In this document: piece after piece, positions 15,217-24,266 of the stretch
How the letters are laid out: the number at the start of each line of letters is the position of its first letter
Numbering within the stretch: position 1 is the first letter of the stretch
From: Streptomyces sp. 135
GTDB lineage: Bacteria; Actinomycetota; Actinomycetes; Streptomycetales; Streptomycetaceae
Reading direction: 5' to 3'
Assembly: GCF_020026305.1 (NCBI RefSeq)
Contig: NZ_CP075691.1
Coordinates: 8,611,415-8,675,414 of the forward strand
DNA: 64,000 bases
Notes under the pieces: generated by a model
What the model was told of the DNA's origin: nothing
The model's input: only the letters and a program-made list of their open reading frames with translations
Databases searched by the model: none
Translations under genes and position numbers: made by a program

Positions 15217-17439
15217 ATGAGTGACGAGAACCGCAACGACATCCCGGGAGCGCCGACCCCGCAGCCGCCGTCGGTCGACGAGCCGACCACGCCGCACGAG
15301 CCCCTGCCCCCGAAGCACGACCAGGAGGCCCCCGAAGCGGTCTCTCCGACGGGCAAGCCCACCGGGGCCCCGGCCTCCGCGCGCGCCCAGAGCGGCGCCT
15401 ATCTGACCACGGCGCAAGGCGCCCGCCTGTACGAGACCGACCACTCGCTCAAGGCCGGTGCGCGCGGCCCGGTGCTGCTCCAGGACCACCACCTGCGCGA
15501 GAAGATCACCCATTTCGATCATGAACGCATTCCCGAGCGGGTGGTGCACGCCCGCGGCGCGGCGGCGCACGGCATCTTCAAGGGATACGGGACGGCCGCG
15601 AAGGTCACCAAGGCGGCGTTCCTGGCCAAGGACGCCGAGACGCCGGTGTTTGTGCGGTTCTCCACGGTCCTCGGGTCGCGCGGCTCGTCGGACACGGTGC
15701 GCGACACGCGAGGATTCGCCACGAAGTTCTACACCGAGGAAGGCACCTTCGACCTCGTCGGCAACAACATTCCGGTCTTCTTCATCCAGGACGCCATCAA
15801 GTTCCCCGACATCATCCACGCGGGGAAACCGCACCCCGACCGGGAGATCCCGCAGGCCCAGAGCGCGCACGACACCTTCTGGGACTTCGTGACCCTGCAT
15901 ACGGAAGCGGCGCACCACACCCTGTGGAACATGTCGGACCGGGGGATCCCGCGCTCCTACCGCATGATGGAGGGCTTCGGGGTCCACACCTTCCGGCTCG
16001 TCAACAGCGAGGGCGCCACCACGCTCGTCAAGTTCCACTGGAAGCCGAAGCTCGGCGTGCACTCCCTGACCTGGGAAGAAGCGCAGATCACCAATGGCAT
16101 GGATCCCGACTTCCACCGCCGCGACCTCGCCGACGCCATCGAGGCCGGGGCCTTCCCGCAGTGGGAGCTCGGCATCCAGGTGTTCCCCGACAACGCCGAG
16201 CAGACCTTCCAGGGCATCGACCTGCTGGACCCGACGAACATCGTGCCCGAGGAACTGGCGCCCGTGCAGCCCATCGGACTGCTCACCCTGAACGCCAACC
16301 CGACCAACTTCTTCGCCGAGACCGAGCAGGTCGCCTTCCACCCCGGTCACCTCGTCCCCGGCATCGACATCACCGACGACCCGCTGCTCACCGGCCGCCT
16401 CTTCTCCTACCTGGACACCCAGATCAGCCGGCTCGGCGGCCCCAACTTCGCGCAGATCCCCATCAACCGCACCCACGCGCCGGTCAACGACATGTTCCGC
16501 GACGGGATGCACCAGACCGCCGTCCACGCGGGGACCGCGCCCTACCGGCCGAACTCCCTCGACGGAGGCTGCCCGTTCCTGGCGGGAGCGGACAACGGCG
16601 CGTACATCGAGGTCCCTGTCGACGTACCGGCGGCGAAGAAGGTCCGCGAGGCCTCCGAGTCCTTCTCCGACCACTTCAGCCAGCCCCGGCTCTTCTGGCT
16701 CTCCATGACGCCCGTCGAACGGGAGCACATCATCGCCGCCTACACCTTCGAACTGAGCAAGTGCTACGAACAGGCCATCAAGGAACGGGCGTTGAAGGTG
16801 CTGGCCAACATCGACCCGGAACTCTGCCAACAGGTCGCCGACGGACTCGGCCTGCCCGCGCCCGAGGCGACGGTGCCCCTGGCCGACGTGGCGCCGAGCC
16901 CCGCGCTCTCCCAGATCGGCCGGACCTGGCCCGTGGAGGGCCGCATCGTCGGCATCGTCGCCGGTCCCGAGGCCGATCTCGAAGGAGTCGGTTCCGTACG
17001 CGCCGCCGTGCTCGACGCGGGCATGGTCCCGCTGATCATCGCACCCACCGGCGGCCGACTCGGCTCCGGGAAGGACGCGCTCGACGTACAGCGTACGTTC
17101 GCCAACGCGCGGTCGGTCGAATTCGACGCCCTGCTGCTCGCGGGCACCCCGGCGCCCGGGGCCGACGCCTACGGGGCCAGGGACGCCAAGGCCGGCGAGC
17201 CGTCAGGCCCCGGGGCCGCCGCCGCCGACCCGCGAGTCGTGCTGATGGTGTCGGAGGCGTTCCGCCACGGCAAGGCGATCGGCGGCTGGGGCGGCGCGGA
17301 GACGGCGCTCGAAGCGGCCGGGATCACCGACACGGCACCGGGCGTGGCGCTCGCGAGCGACGGAGTGAGCGCTCTGGAGCAGGTGACCCGACTGCTCGGC
17401 GAGCACCGCGTATGGGACCGCTTCCCCGCCGCGGTCTGA
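15217..17439 (+). CDS. katE: Large-subunit (clade 2, HPII-type) catalase
   Basis: A 740-residue monofunctional haem catalase. Visible features are the distal histidine region RVVHARGAAAHGIFKGY, the catalytic asparagine in LVGNNIPVFFIQD, the proximal haem tyrosine in RLFSYLDTQISRLGG, and the C-terminal flavodoxin/DJ-1-like domain from about residue 575 (GRIVGIVAGPEADLEGVGSVRAA) that marks large-subunit enzymes; ~500-residue catalases lack it. It decomposes H2O2 in the cytoplasm. The Pro-rich N-terminal arm (residues 1-60) is typical of HPII-like enzymes. ATG 15217 has GGAG 5 nt upstream. It is transcribed toward the two-component system and ends at a strong shared terminator. Confidence 0.95.
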   Translation: MSDENRNDIPGAPTPQPPSVDEPTTPHEPLPPKHDQEAPEAVSPTGKPTGAPASARAQSGAYLTTAQGARLYETDHSLKAGARGPVLLQDHHLREKITHFDHERIPERVVHARGAAAHGIFKGYGTAAKVTKAAFLAKDAETPVFVRFSTVLGSRGSSDTVRDTRGFATKFYTEEGTFDLVGNNIPVFFIQDAIKFPDIIHAGKPHPDREIPQAQSAHDTFWDFVTLHTEAAHHTLWNMSDRGIPRSYRMMEGFGVHTFRLVNSEGATTLVKFHWKPKLGVHSLTWEEAQITNGMDPDFHRRDLADAIEAGAFPQWELGIQVFPDNAEQTFQGIDLLDPTNIVPEELAPVQPIGLLTLNANPTNFFAETEQVAFHPGHLVPGIDITDDPLLTGRLFSYLDTQISRLGGPNFAQIPINRTHAPVNDMFRDGMHQTAVHAGTAPYRPNSLDGGCPFLAGADNGAYIEVPVDVPAAKKVREASESFSDHFSQPRLFWLSMTPVEREHIIAAYTFELSKCYEQAIKERALKVLANIDPELCQQVADGLGLPAPEATVPLADVAPSPALSQIGRTWPVEGRIVGIVAGPEADLEGVGSVRAAVLDAGMVPLIIAPTGGRLGSGKDALDVQRTFANARSVEFDALLLAGTPAPGADAYGARDAKAGEPSGPGAAAADPRVVLMVSEAFRHGKAIGGWGGAETALEAAGITDTAPGVALASDGVSALEQVTRLLGEHRVWDRFPAAV

Positions 17440-17452
17440 CCTTTGCCGATCA

Positions 17453-17476
17453 GGCCCCGGGTCAGCACCCGGGGCC
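17453..17476. terminator. Bidirectional terminator between catalase and histidine kinase
   Basis: Perfect 10-bp stem GGCCCCGGGT/ACCCGGGGCC with a 4-nt loop CAGC. It begins 14 bp after the catalase stop and overlaps the last codons of the convergent kinase gene, so it can serve both strands. Confidence 0.75.
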
Positions 17477-18748
17477 ACGGACTGACCGGGCGGGGGCGGT
17501 GGCCAGTTCCAGGGTGGCCACGGCTCCCTGATCGGGAGCGTTGGAGAGCGTCAGCTGTGCTCCGAGCACCGCGGCTTGCCCGAGGGCGATGGTCAGGCCG
17601 AGCCCGTGGCCGTGCCCGCGTTCGGCGGCCGCGGTGTGGAAGCGCCGGGGGCCGTGCGTCAGCAGGTCTTCGGGGAAGCCGGGGCCGTGGTCGCGGACGG
17701 TGATACGTGTGCCGGTCACGGTGACCTGGACGGGAGCCCCGCCGTGGCGGTGGGCGTTGGTGACGAGGTTGCCCAGGATCCGCTCGACCCGGCGGGGGTC
17801 GGTGCGCACGGTGCGCGGCGCGCCGGTGTCCTCGATGTGTACGTCGGTGCTGGTTCCGCCGCGGCGGACCACATCGGTGACCAGTTCGCCGAGGGGGACG
17901 TCGTCGAACCTGGCCCGTTCGGCCCCGGCATCGAGGCGGGAGATCTCCAGAAGATCCTCGGTCAGGGTGCGCAGGGTGTGGATCTGGTCGCGGACCAGGT
18001 CGGCGACCTCGTCGTCCTGGGGGAGCAGCCCGCCGGCGGTGACCAGGCCCATCAGCGGGGTGCGCAGCTCGTGGGCGACGTCGGCGGTGAAGCGCTTCTC
18101 CGTCTCCAGCCGCTGATGGAGCGCGCCGGCCATGCTGTCCATGGCGGCGGACATCTCGGTGATCTCGTCGCGGGCCCGGCCGCGCCGGCCGACACGGGCG
18201 TCCAGGTCACCTTCGGCGATCTTGCGGGCGGTGCGGGCGCCGTGGCGCAGCCGGCGGTTCATCGGCTCGGTGGCGAGGGCGGCGAGGGGGATGACCACGG
18301 TGAGGGCCGCGAGGACGGCCTTGACGATGCTGCGGTCGAGGAGCTGCAGGCCGCGCACTTCGCCGCTCATGTCGGTGCGGACCGCCAGGACCTGGTCGCC
18401 GGTGCGGACGGCCGCCCACATCCAGTACCAGTTCGGGTCCTTCTTGTCGTACCAGTCGGCATAGGCGCCGGGTGCGTCGTGGGCGGCGAGATCGCGGGCG
18501 AGCGGTTCGGGTACTTCGTCGCGGGCCATGAGCTCGGCGGCGGCCGGCCGTTCGCCCGTGCGGGCGTACTCCTGCTCGGCGGCGTGCAGCTGGGCGTAGG
18601 CCCGATCGCGTCCCGCCCGCAGATTGCGCTCGGCGGTCGCGTCATGGACGAGCAGGCCGATCACGGCGGCGACCGCACAGCAGGCGGCCGCCGTCAGGGC
18701 GGCGATCTTCCAGCGCAGAGCGCGGAGGCCGCGGAACCTCCTGGCCAC
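17462..18748 (-). CDS. Sensor histidine kinase, CseC-like
   Basis: A 428-residue membrane kinase. TM1 (about residues 13-35, WKIAALTAAACCAVAAVIGLLVH) and TM2 (about 140-160) flank a ~100-residue extracytoplasmic sensor with the aromatic cluster DWYDKKDPNWYWMW. A HAMP segment (TARKIAEGDLDARVGRRG) leads to the H-box FTADVAHELRTPL with phospho-accepting His226, then the N-box (GNLVTNAHRHG) and G-boxes (RDHGPGFPEDLL, GHGHGLGLTIA). The overall plan follows CseC, the cell-envelope stress sensor of Streptomyces, but no sigE-like gene is next to it, so it is a paralogous system. It begins 4 nt after the response-regulator stop. Confidence 0.9.
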   Translation of the reverse strand: MARRFRGLRALRWKIAALTAAACCAVAAVIGLLVHDATAERNLRAGRDRAYAQLHAAEQEYARTGERPAAAELMARDEVPEPLARDLAAHDAPGAYADWYDKKDPNWYWMWAAVRTGDQVLAVRTDMSGEVRGLQLLDRSIVKAVLAALTVVIPLAALATEPMNRRLRHGARTARKIAEGDLDARVGRRGRARDEITEMSAAMDSMAGALHQRLETEKRFTADVAHELRTPLMGLVTAGGLLPQDDEVADLVRDQIHTLRTLTEDLLEISRLDAGAERARFDDVPLGELVTDVVRRGGTSTDVHIEDTGAPRTVRTDPRRVERILGNLVTNAHRHGGAPVQVTVTGTRITVRDHGPGFPEDLLTHGPRRFHTAAAERGHGHGLGLTIALGQAAVLGAQLTLSNAPDQGAVATLELATAPARSVRGPGC

Positions 18749-18752
18749 CGTC

Positions 18753-19514
<762 letters not shown>

Positions 19515-19605
19515 CAGCTCACCTTTATCCGAGCATTGGTCATGGTTGATGACCGAATCGTAGTCATGTGCCGGTCCGCTTCCCCCCGCCTCCCTGCCGG
19601 CGGCC

Positions 19606-20643
19606 TCACAGGCTCAATGTGGCCGCGACCGGCCGATGATCACTGGCGGTCGCCGGAAGGGTCCACGAAGAAGCCGCCGCCACCCCTCTCACCAGGATTT
19701 GGTCGATGCGGACCACCGGCAGGGCTGCGGGCCAGGTGAAACCGAAGCCGTCACCCGCCTCGTCCTGCGCCGACCGCAGCCCGGCGGTCAGGGGCCGCAA
19801 GGCCCTGTCGTCGGTCGATCCGTTGAAGTCGCCCACGACGACGACGCGGGGCAACCGTTCCGCCCGCAGGGCACCGGCGAGTTTCGCCGCCGCCTCGTTG
19901 CGGCGCGCGGTGGCGAAACCGGTGCTCGGATGGACCCGTACCGACGCGAGGTGGGCGGCGTAGAGCGCCACGCGGCCCTCGGGGGTCTCGACCGTGGCAC
20001 GCAGCGCCCGCGTCCAGGGCATGATGTGCACCGGTTTCACGGCCGTGAGCGGGTACTTGCTCCACAGGCCGACGCCGCCGCGCACGGCGGAGTAGCGGTA
20101 GGCGGAGGCCAGCTCGCGCTCGTACGCCCCGGCGCAGTCGCGGGGGAGTTCCTCCAGGGCCAGCACGTCGGCGCCCGAGGCGGCCAGCTGCCGCGCGGTC
20201 CTGCCCGGGTGGGGGTTCTCCTCGTTCACGTTGTGGCTGACCACCGTCAGGTCCCCGCCGTCCGAGCGTTTGTCGACGAGTGTGCCCGCGAAGAGGGAGC
20301 ACCAGGTGAGGGCGGGGACGAGGACGGCGACGGCCGCGAGCGCGGAGCGGCGGAGCACCGCGAGCACCAGCAGGACCACCGCGCTCAGGCCCGTCCACGG
20401 CAACAGTGTCTGCAGCAGGCTGCCGGGGCTGCCGTATCCGTTCGGCACGTGGGCGTGCAGGGCCATGACCAGCGCGCTGAGGGCGGCGACGGTGGCGATC
20501 AGCCGACCGCGCCGCCAAGTGCCGTGCCGCCAGGTGCCTGGCTGCCCGGTGCGTCGGCGCGATGTGTGGTGCCGCCACGTGCTGAGGCCGCAGGTGTCGC
20601 TACCGCTCTCGCATCCGCTTCCGGTTCGGGTCTGCGTACTCAT
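19606..20643 (-). CDS. Membrane-anchored endonuclease/exonuclease/phosphatase family protein
   Basis: A 345-residue protein with three predicted membrane segments in the first ~120 residues (around IATVAALSALVMALHAH, LSAVVLLVLAVL, ALAAVAVLVPALTWCSLFAG) and an EEP domain outside the membrane. EEP motifs: VVSHNVNEEN (Asn), ALEELPRDC (Glu), HLASVRVHP (His), GDFNGSTDD (Asp-Asn) and ATASDHRPV (Asp-His). Members of this fold hydrolyse phosphodiesters of nucleic acids, phospholipids or inositol phosphates. Its ATG overlaps the stop of the small gene before it (ATGA). The two-component genes follow 92 bp downstream on the same strand. Confidence 0.88.
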   Translation of the reverse strand: MSTQTRTGSGCESGSDTCGLSTWRHHTSRRRTGQPGTWRHGTWRRGRLIATVAALSALVMALHAHVPNGYGSPGSLLQTLLPWTGLSAVVLLVLAVLRRSALAAVAVLVPALTWCSLFAGTLVDKRSDGGDLTVVSHNVNEENPHPGRTARQLAASGADVLALEELPRDCAGAYERELASAYRYSAVRGGVGLWSKYPLTAVKPVHIMPWTRALRATVETPEGRVALYAAHLASVRVHPSTGFATARRNEAAAKLAGALRAERLPRVVVVGDFNGSTDDRALRPLTAGLRSAQDEAGDGFGFTWPAALPVVRIDQILVRGVAAASSWTLPATASDHRPVAATLSL

Positions 20644-20912
20644 GCCGAGCCGCCCCGTCCGCCGCCGCCAGCCCGTGACGCGAGCACGCCGGGCAGCTTC
20701 CGCCGGAGGGCGTCCGGGAGCCGCCCGCTGCTCTCCAGGGCCGCCCGGCCGCCCACCACGGTCGGCAACGGGCCCGCGCGCCGGGCCAGGACGGCGCCGC
20801 AGACAAGCTGACGTCCGACGCGCTCCTTGCCGCCCGCGGGGCGCGCGAACCGGTCTTCGGCCCGATCACCCCCGGCCCGGTGTACGTGGTGTCCGTCATC
20901 ACGTGTGAACAC
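20640..20912 (-). CDS. Small hypothetical protein coupled to the membrane EEP gene
   Basis: A 90-residue protein from GTG 20912, which has GGGAGG 8 nt upstream. Codon third positions are strongly G/C, as in the flanking genes, and the stop overlaps the next ATG (ATGA), both arguing that it is translated. The sequence is basic and includes GRQLVCGAVLARRAGPLPTVV and ALRRKLPGVLASRAGGG. I see no signal peptide, membrane span or family motif. It could be an assembly or control partner of the membrane hydrolase, or the remnant of a larger protein. Confidence 0.55.
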   Translation of the reverse strand: MFTRDDGHHVHRAGGDRAEDRFARPAGGKERVGRQLVCGAVLARRAGPLPTVVGGRAALESSGRLPDALRRKLPGVLASRAGGGGRGGSA

Positions 20913-21044
20913 GGCAGCTGCCTCCCTGAGTCACATACACGTACTCCGGACATCGGGTACGCACGTGAACAGACTCGGGGAGGGCCGCTTCCAGCTGGTC
21001 AGGGCCGTGCTTCCACGGGCACGCGACCGTGAATCAGCTATGTA

Positions 21045-21902
21045 TCAGCTTTGTGTCGACGGGACCGACCCGTCCCTCCCGACCTCGACATCGACCACGA
21101 CCCCGTAGTGGTCACTGGGCCAGACCCCGTCGACAGGCCGGTCGAAGGCGAGACGCGCGGCACGGATCTCACACCGCGCCTTGGGATGCGCGTGCCAGGA
21201 GCCGGTGAACACGTAGTCGAGTCGGCGCCGGTGCCCCGGCTGGCGCACGATCTGGTCGAGCAGGGCGGCGGCGTTCTCGTTCTCGACCCTCCAGGTGTAC
21301 CCCGGCCCGTCACCCGCGACCTCCCAGGCGTCGTGGTAGTGCACGCTGCGCCCCGCGAGCGACTGGCGCCCCGTGAGATAACGGATGCTGGCCGCGTCGG
21401 GTCCTGCGTTGAAGTCACCGGCGATGATCGTGGGGAGGTCGGTGCGGTGCCGGGCGTCCAGATCGCCGAGCGCGACGGCCTGCTGCTCACGGACGGCTTC
21501 GGCGTCCAACCGCCATGACGCGGTGGCGGAGATGAACAGCAGCTCGCCTTCGCCCGGCAGGGGAACCCTGACCGCGAGTGTGCACCAGGGCACGTCACCC
21601 GCGCCGGCCAGGCGCAGATCGAGGACTTCCACGACCTTGTGGGGCCACCGGGTGGCGACCGCGTTGCCGCCGTAGCGGTCGACGAACGGCGGTGCGTAGG
21701 ACATCACTTCCGACTGGTGGGTGCAGTGCAGTCCGGTCCCCGCGACCAGCTCGTCGAGGTGCCGTGGGCTGCCCCCGTCGACGACTTCCTGAAGCGCGAC
21801 GAGGTCGGGGGCCAGTCGGTGCAACTCCTGGTTGATCAGGCCCAGACGCCTGGGGTCACCCTCGTTGTTCTGGACGTTGATCGTGACGATCCGTAGACGC
21901 AT
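21045..21902 (-). CDS. Soluble endonuclease/exonuclease/phosphatase family protein
   Basis: A 285-residue EEP-fold enzyme without a signal peptide. Motifs: RIVTINVQNNEGD (Asn), VALQEVVDGG (Glu), the GDFNAGPDAAS block (Asp-Asn), the RRLDYVF block and WPSDHYGVVVDV (Asp-His). These are the metal and phosphate ligands of the family; substrate is open (DNA repair, RNA or phospholipid). ATG 21902 is selected because the protein proper begins there and GGAGCG precedes it; the open frame upstream is not family-like. It is a second, unlinked EEP paralogue near the membrane-anchored one. Confidence 0.88.
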   Translation of the reverse strand: MRLRIVTINVQNNEGDPRRLGLINQELHRLAPDLVALQEVVDGGSPRHLDELVAGTGLHCTHQSEVMSYAPPFVDRYGGNAVATRWPHKVVEVLDLRLAGAGDVPWCTLAVRVPLPGEGELLFISATASWRLDAEAVREQQAVALGDLDARHRTDLPTIIAGDFNAGPDAASIRYLTGRQSLAGRSVHYHDAWEVAGDGPGYTWRVENENAAALLDQIVRQPGHRRRLDYVFTGSWHAHPKARCEIRAARLAFDRPVDGVWPSDHYGVVVDVEVGRDGSVPSTQS

Positions 21903-21996
21903 GTGTTCGCTCGCTCCAGCTTTCTGATCAGGCGTGTGATGAGGGAGAGGGGGAGAAGGGGAGAGGACGGGCGACCCCTCATATGACCGTCGGACG

Positions 21997-22944
21997 TCAA
22001 CACGTCGTCCACGGCCGGAGTTTCTCGGGATTCCGTACCGCCCAGATGCGCTTGATCCGATCCCCCGCGACATCGAACGCGATCACCGAGATGGTCACAC
22101 CGTCCTGCTGCGCCACGAGCCCGGGTTGACCGTTGACCGTGCGTTCCAGGAACGTCACGGCCGACGCCGCATGGTCGAAGACATGGACCAGACCGTGCGC
22201 GATCCGGTCGCCGCCCTCCACCGGGTGGAGCGCGGCACTGACGAGGCCGCCGCCGTCACCGATCGCCGTGGCATCCGGATCGAGAAGACCCACAAGGGCT
22301 TCGACGTCCTTGGCCTCCCAGGCCTCCTTGAAGTCCCTGACGATGTCGGCCTGCCTGGCCTTGGGCGTCGCGAACTCCTGCGAGGCGTGGACGCGGCGAC
22401 GGGCGGAAGAAGCCAGCTGTCGGCATGCCGCGGGAGTACGCCCCACCACCTCCGCCACCTCGGCGAAGGGGTACCGGAAGACGTCGTGAAGGATGAACGC
22501 CACCCGCTCGGGTGGAGTCATCGATTCCAGAACGACCAGAAACGCCATGGTGATCGACTCGTCGAGCGTGACCCGGTCGGCCGGATCAGCATGCGCGCCG
22601 CCCGACCGTCCGCCGATCCACTCCGTATGGTCCGGCAGCGGCTCGGGGACCCACTCACCCACGTAACTCTCGCGCTTGGCCCGCGCCGAGCCGAGCAGGT
22701 CGAGGCAGATCCGGCCGGAGACCTTCGTCAGCCAGGCGCCAGGAGACTCGATCCCGTCCCGCTGCCGCGGGGACATGGCGTACCAGCGTGCGTACGTCTC
22801 CTGCACGACATCCTCCGCGTCGGCCAGCGAACCCAGGAGCCGGTACGCGAGATTGATCAGCTGGCGCCGCTCACTCATGATCGCGTCCAGGCCCGGGTCG
22901 TCGTGATCCGCCTCGGACGGGGTGCTGCTGGTTCGGGTGGTCAT
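21997..22944 (-). CDS. ECF41-group sigma factor with SnoaL-like C-terminal domain
   Basis: A 315-residue extracytoplasmic-function sigma factor of the SigJ/ECF41 type. Sigma region 2 covers about residues 20-90 (QLINLAYRLLGSLADAEDVVQETYARW) and region 4 about 150-205 (YPFAEVAEVVGRTPAACRQLASSARRRV). The C-terminal ~100 residues form a SnoaL-like domain that acts as a built-in modulator in this group. The group signatures as I remember them are present in slightly varied form: WVPEP in the linker, DGGG in the extension, and NPEKL near the end. No separate anti-sigma gene is adjacent, as expected. It is divergent from an AhpD-like gene, the typical ECF41 partner. Confidence 0.92.
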   Translation of the reverse strand: MTTRTSSTPSEADHDDPGLDAIMSERRQLINLAYRLLGSLADAEDVVQETYARWYAMSPRQRDGIESPGAWLTKVSGRICLDLLGSARAKRESYVGEWVPEPLPDHTEWIGGRSGGAHADPADRVTLDESITMAFLVVLESMTPPERVAFILHDVFRYPFAEVAEVVGRTPAACRQLASSARRRVHASQEFATPKARQADIVRDFKEAWEAKDVEALVGLLDPDATAIGDGGGLVSAALHPVEGGDRIAHGLVHVFDHAASAVTFLERTVNGQPGLVAQQDGVTISVIAFDVAGDRIKRIWAVRNPEKLRPWTTC

Positions 22945-23028
22945 GGTGCCGCCGACTCCCATGGTCGCGTCTGCCTTCACTCGTACGACGGCGCGTGCAC
23001 CGGCTCGTACGACTGCTTTCACCAGTAC

Positions 23029-23055
23029 GACGAGACAGCGCCCCGGATTGTGAGA
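23029..23055 (-). promoter_or_regulatory. Putative ECF41-type autoregulatory promoter
   Basis: Minus strand TCTCACA (23049-23055), 16-bp spacer, CGTC (23029-23032). I recall the ECF41 consensus as TGTCACA-N16-CGTC; this differs by one base. It lies about 85 bp upstream of the sigma factor ATG, in the right direction for autoregulation. A perfect TGTCACA also occurs at 23142-23148 just before the AhpD-like gene but lacks a CGTC at the proper distance. Confidence 0.55.
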
Positions 23056-23172
23056 CCTACGGCTGCATCCGGCACGCCGAGAGAGACGCACGTCACACCT
23101 GGGTAGCCCTCACATCTCGCGGGGCCGCGTCGTCGGTGAGGTGTCACAGCAGGCGCAACAGAGGAGATCAGC

Positions 23173-23646
23173 ATGGAAGCCCGCCTCGACTACCTCGGCA
23201 ACCCCTCGGCGGGGAAGTTCTTGAAGCACCTCGTCTCCGCCGGCCGGACCCTTCTGGATTCGCCCGTGTCCGTCACCACCCAGGAACTGATGCGGATCCG
23301 CGCGAGCCAGATCAACGGCTGCGGTCTGTGCCTCGATATGCACACCAAGGAAGCCGCCGCGGCGGGGGAGAGCGCGGCACGCATCAACCTGGTCGCCACC
23401 TGGCGCGAAGCGACGGTGTTCACCGACGCCGAGCGCGCCGCCCTGGAACTGACCGAGCAGGGCACTCGCCTGGCCGACACCCCGGGCGGTGTCAGCGACG
23501 AGGCCTGGGCGAACGCCGCGAAGCACTACGACGAGGACCAGCTCGCGGACCTGGTCTCCGTCATCGCGGTCATCAACGCCTTCAACCGCCTCAACGTCAT
23601 CGTGCGGCGCCCCGGGGGCGACTACGAGGCCGGCCAGCTGTCCTGA
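23173..23646 (+). CDS. Carboxymuconolactone decarboxylase/AhpD-family protein
   Basis: A 157-residue alkylhydroperoxidase-like protein. The redox CxxC with its downstream histidine is visible in ASQINGCGLCLDMHTKEAAAAGE; the helical remainder (FTDAERAALELTE, VIAVINAFNRLNV) fits the AhpD fold. Such proteins reduce peroxides or act as decarboxylases; with an intact CxxC and His a thiol peroxidase-like function is favoured. GAGGAGA precedes ATG 23173. Being next to and divergent from an ECF41 sigma factor is the usual arrangement for this pair, which suggests it is the target of that sigma factor. Confidence 0.9.
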   Translation: MEARLDYLGNPSAGKFLKHLVSAGRTLLDSPVSVTTQELMRIRASQINGCGLCLDMHTKEAAAAGESAARINLVATWREATVFTDAERAALELTEQGTRLADTPGGVSDEAWANAAKHYDEDQLADLVSVIAVINAFNRLNVIVRRPGGDYEAGQLS

Positions 23647-23717
23647 CGACAAACGTAAGCGGCAACAGACACGACGCCCAAGACGTCCAAGACATACAGG
23701 GGGAAGGGAAGAAGCCG

Positions 23718-24173
23718 ATGAGCCATCTCGAGAACATCGCCGACCGCTTCGAGATCGAGGCGCTGCGCGGCGAATTCAGCGACGCGGCCATGATGCGCGA
23801 CTACGACCACGTCGCCTCACTGTTCACGCCCGACGGCGTACCGCGGTTCCCCGACACCAAGGTCGAGATCATCGGCCGCGAGGAGATCCGGGCCGGCGCC
23901 GAGCGGTTCCAAAGCCTCTGGGAGTACTTCGTCCAGACCACACACCCCGGCGCGATCCGCGTCCACGACGACGACACCGCGACCGGCCGCGCCTACATGA
24001 CGGAGTTCGGACGCATGCGCGACGGCAGCTCCCACCAGAACCATGGCATCTACCACGACCGCTACCAACGCACCCCGGAAGGCTGGAAGTTCACCGAGTG
24101 CACCTACGAGGTGCGTTACCTCGACACCACCCCGCTCCCCGGCACCGCGCAGAATGTTCCAGGCGCCGGCTGA
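23718..24173 (+). CDS. SnoaL-like/NTF2-fold protein
   Basis: A 151-residue cone-fold protein of the NTF2/SnoaL superfamily: N-terminal helices EIEALRGEFSDAAMMRDYDHVASLFTPDG, the central GREEIRAGAERF helix, and C-terminal strands ATGRAYMTEFGRM and HGIYHDRYQRTPEGWKFTECTYEVRY. Members include polyketide cyclases, isomerases and binding proteins; none of the specific catalytic residues is diagnostic here. It follows the AhpD-like gene by 71 bp on the same strand and is likely co-transcribed with it. It is notable that the sigma factor across the promoter carries the same fold as its regulatory domain. Confidence 0.82.
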   Translation: MSHLENIADRFEIEALRGEFSDAAMMRDYDHVASLFTPDGVPRFPDTKVEIIGREEIRAGAERFQSLWEYFVQTTHPGAIRVHDDDTATGRAYMTEFGRMRDGSSHQNHGIYHDRYQRTPEGWKFTECTYEVRYLDTTPLPGTAQNVPGAG

Positions 24174-24266
24174 GATACATGTCCATCCTGCCGGGGGTGG
24201 CGACGGCCCGAGGGGGGTTCGTCCGCAGAGTCGCGCTCGCGGAACTGCCCTTTGCGGAGAAGGGGC

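Noticed and set aside
23142..23148. Perfect TGTCACA before the AhpD-like gene as an ECF41 promoter
   Set aside because: No CGTC at 16-bp spacing and it lies too close to the start codon; kept only as a remark.
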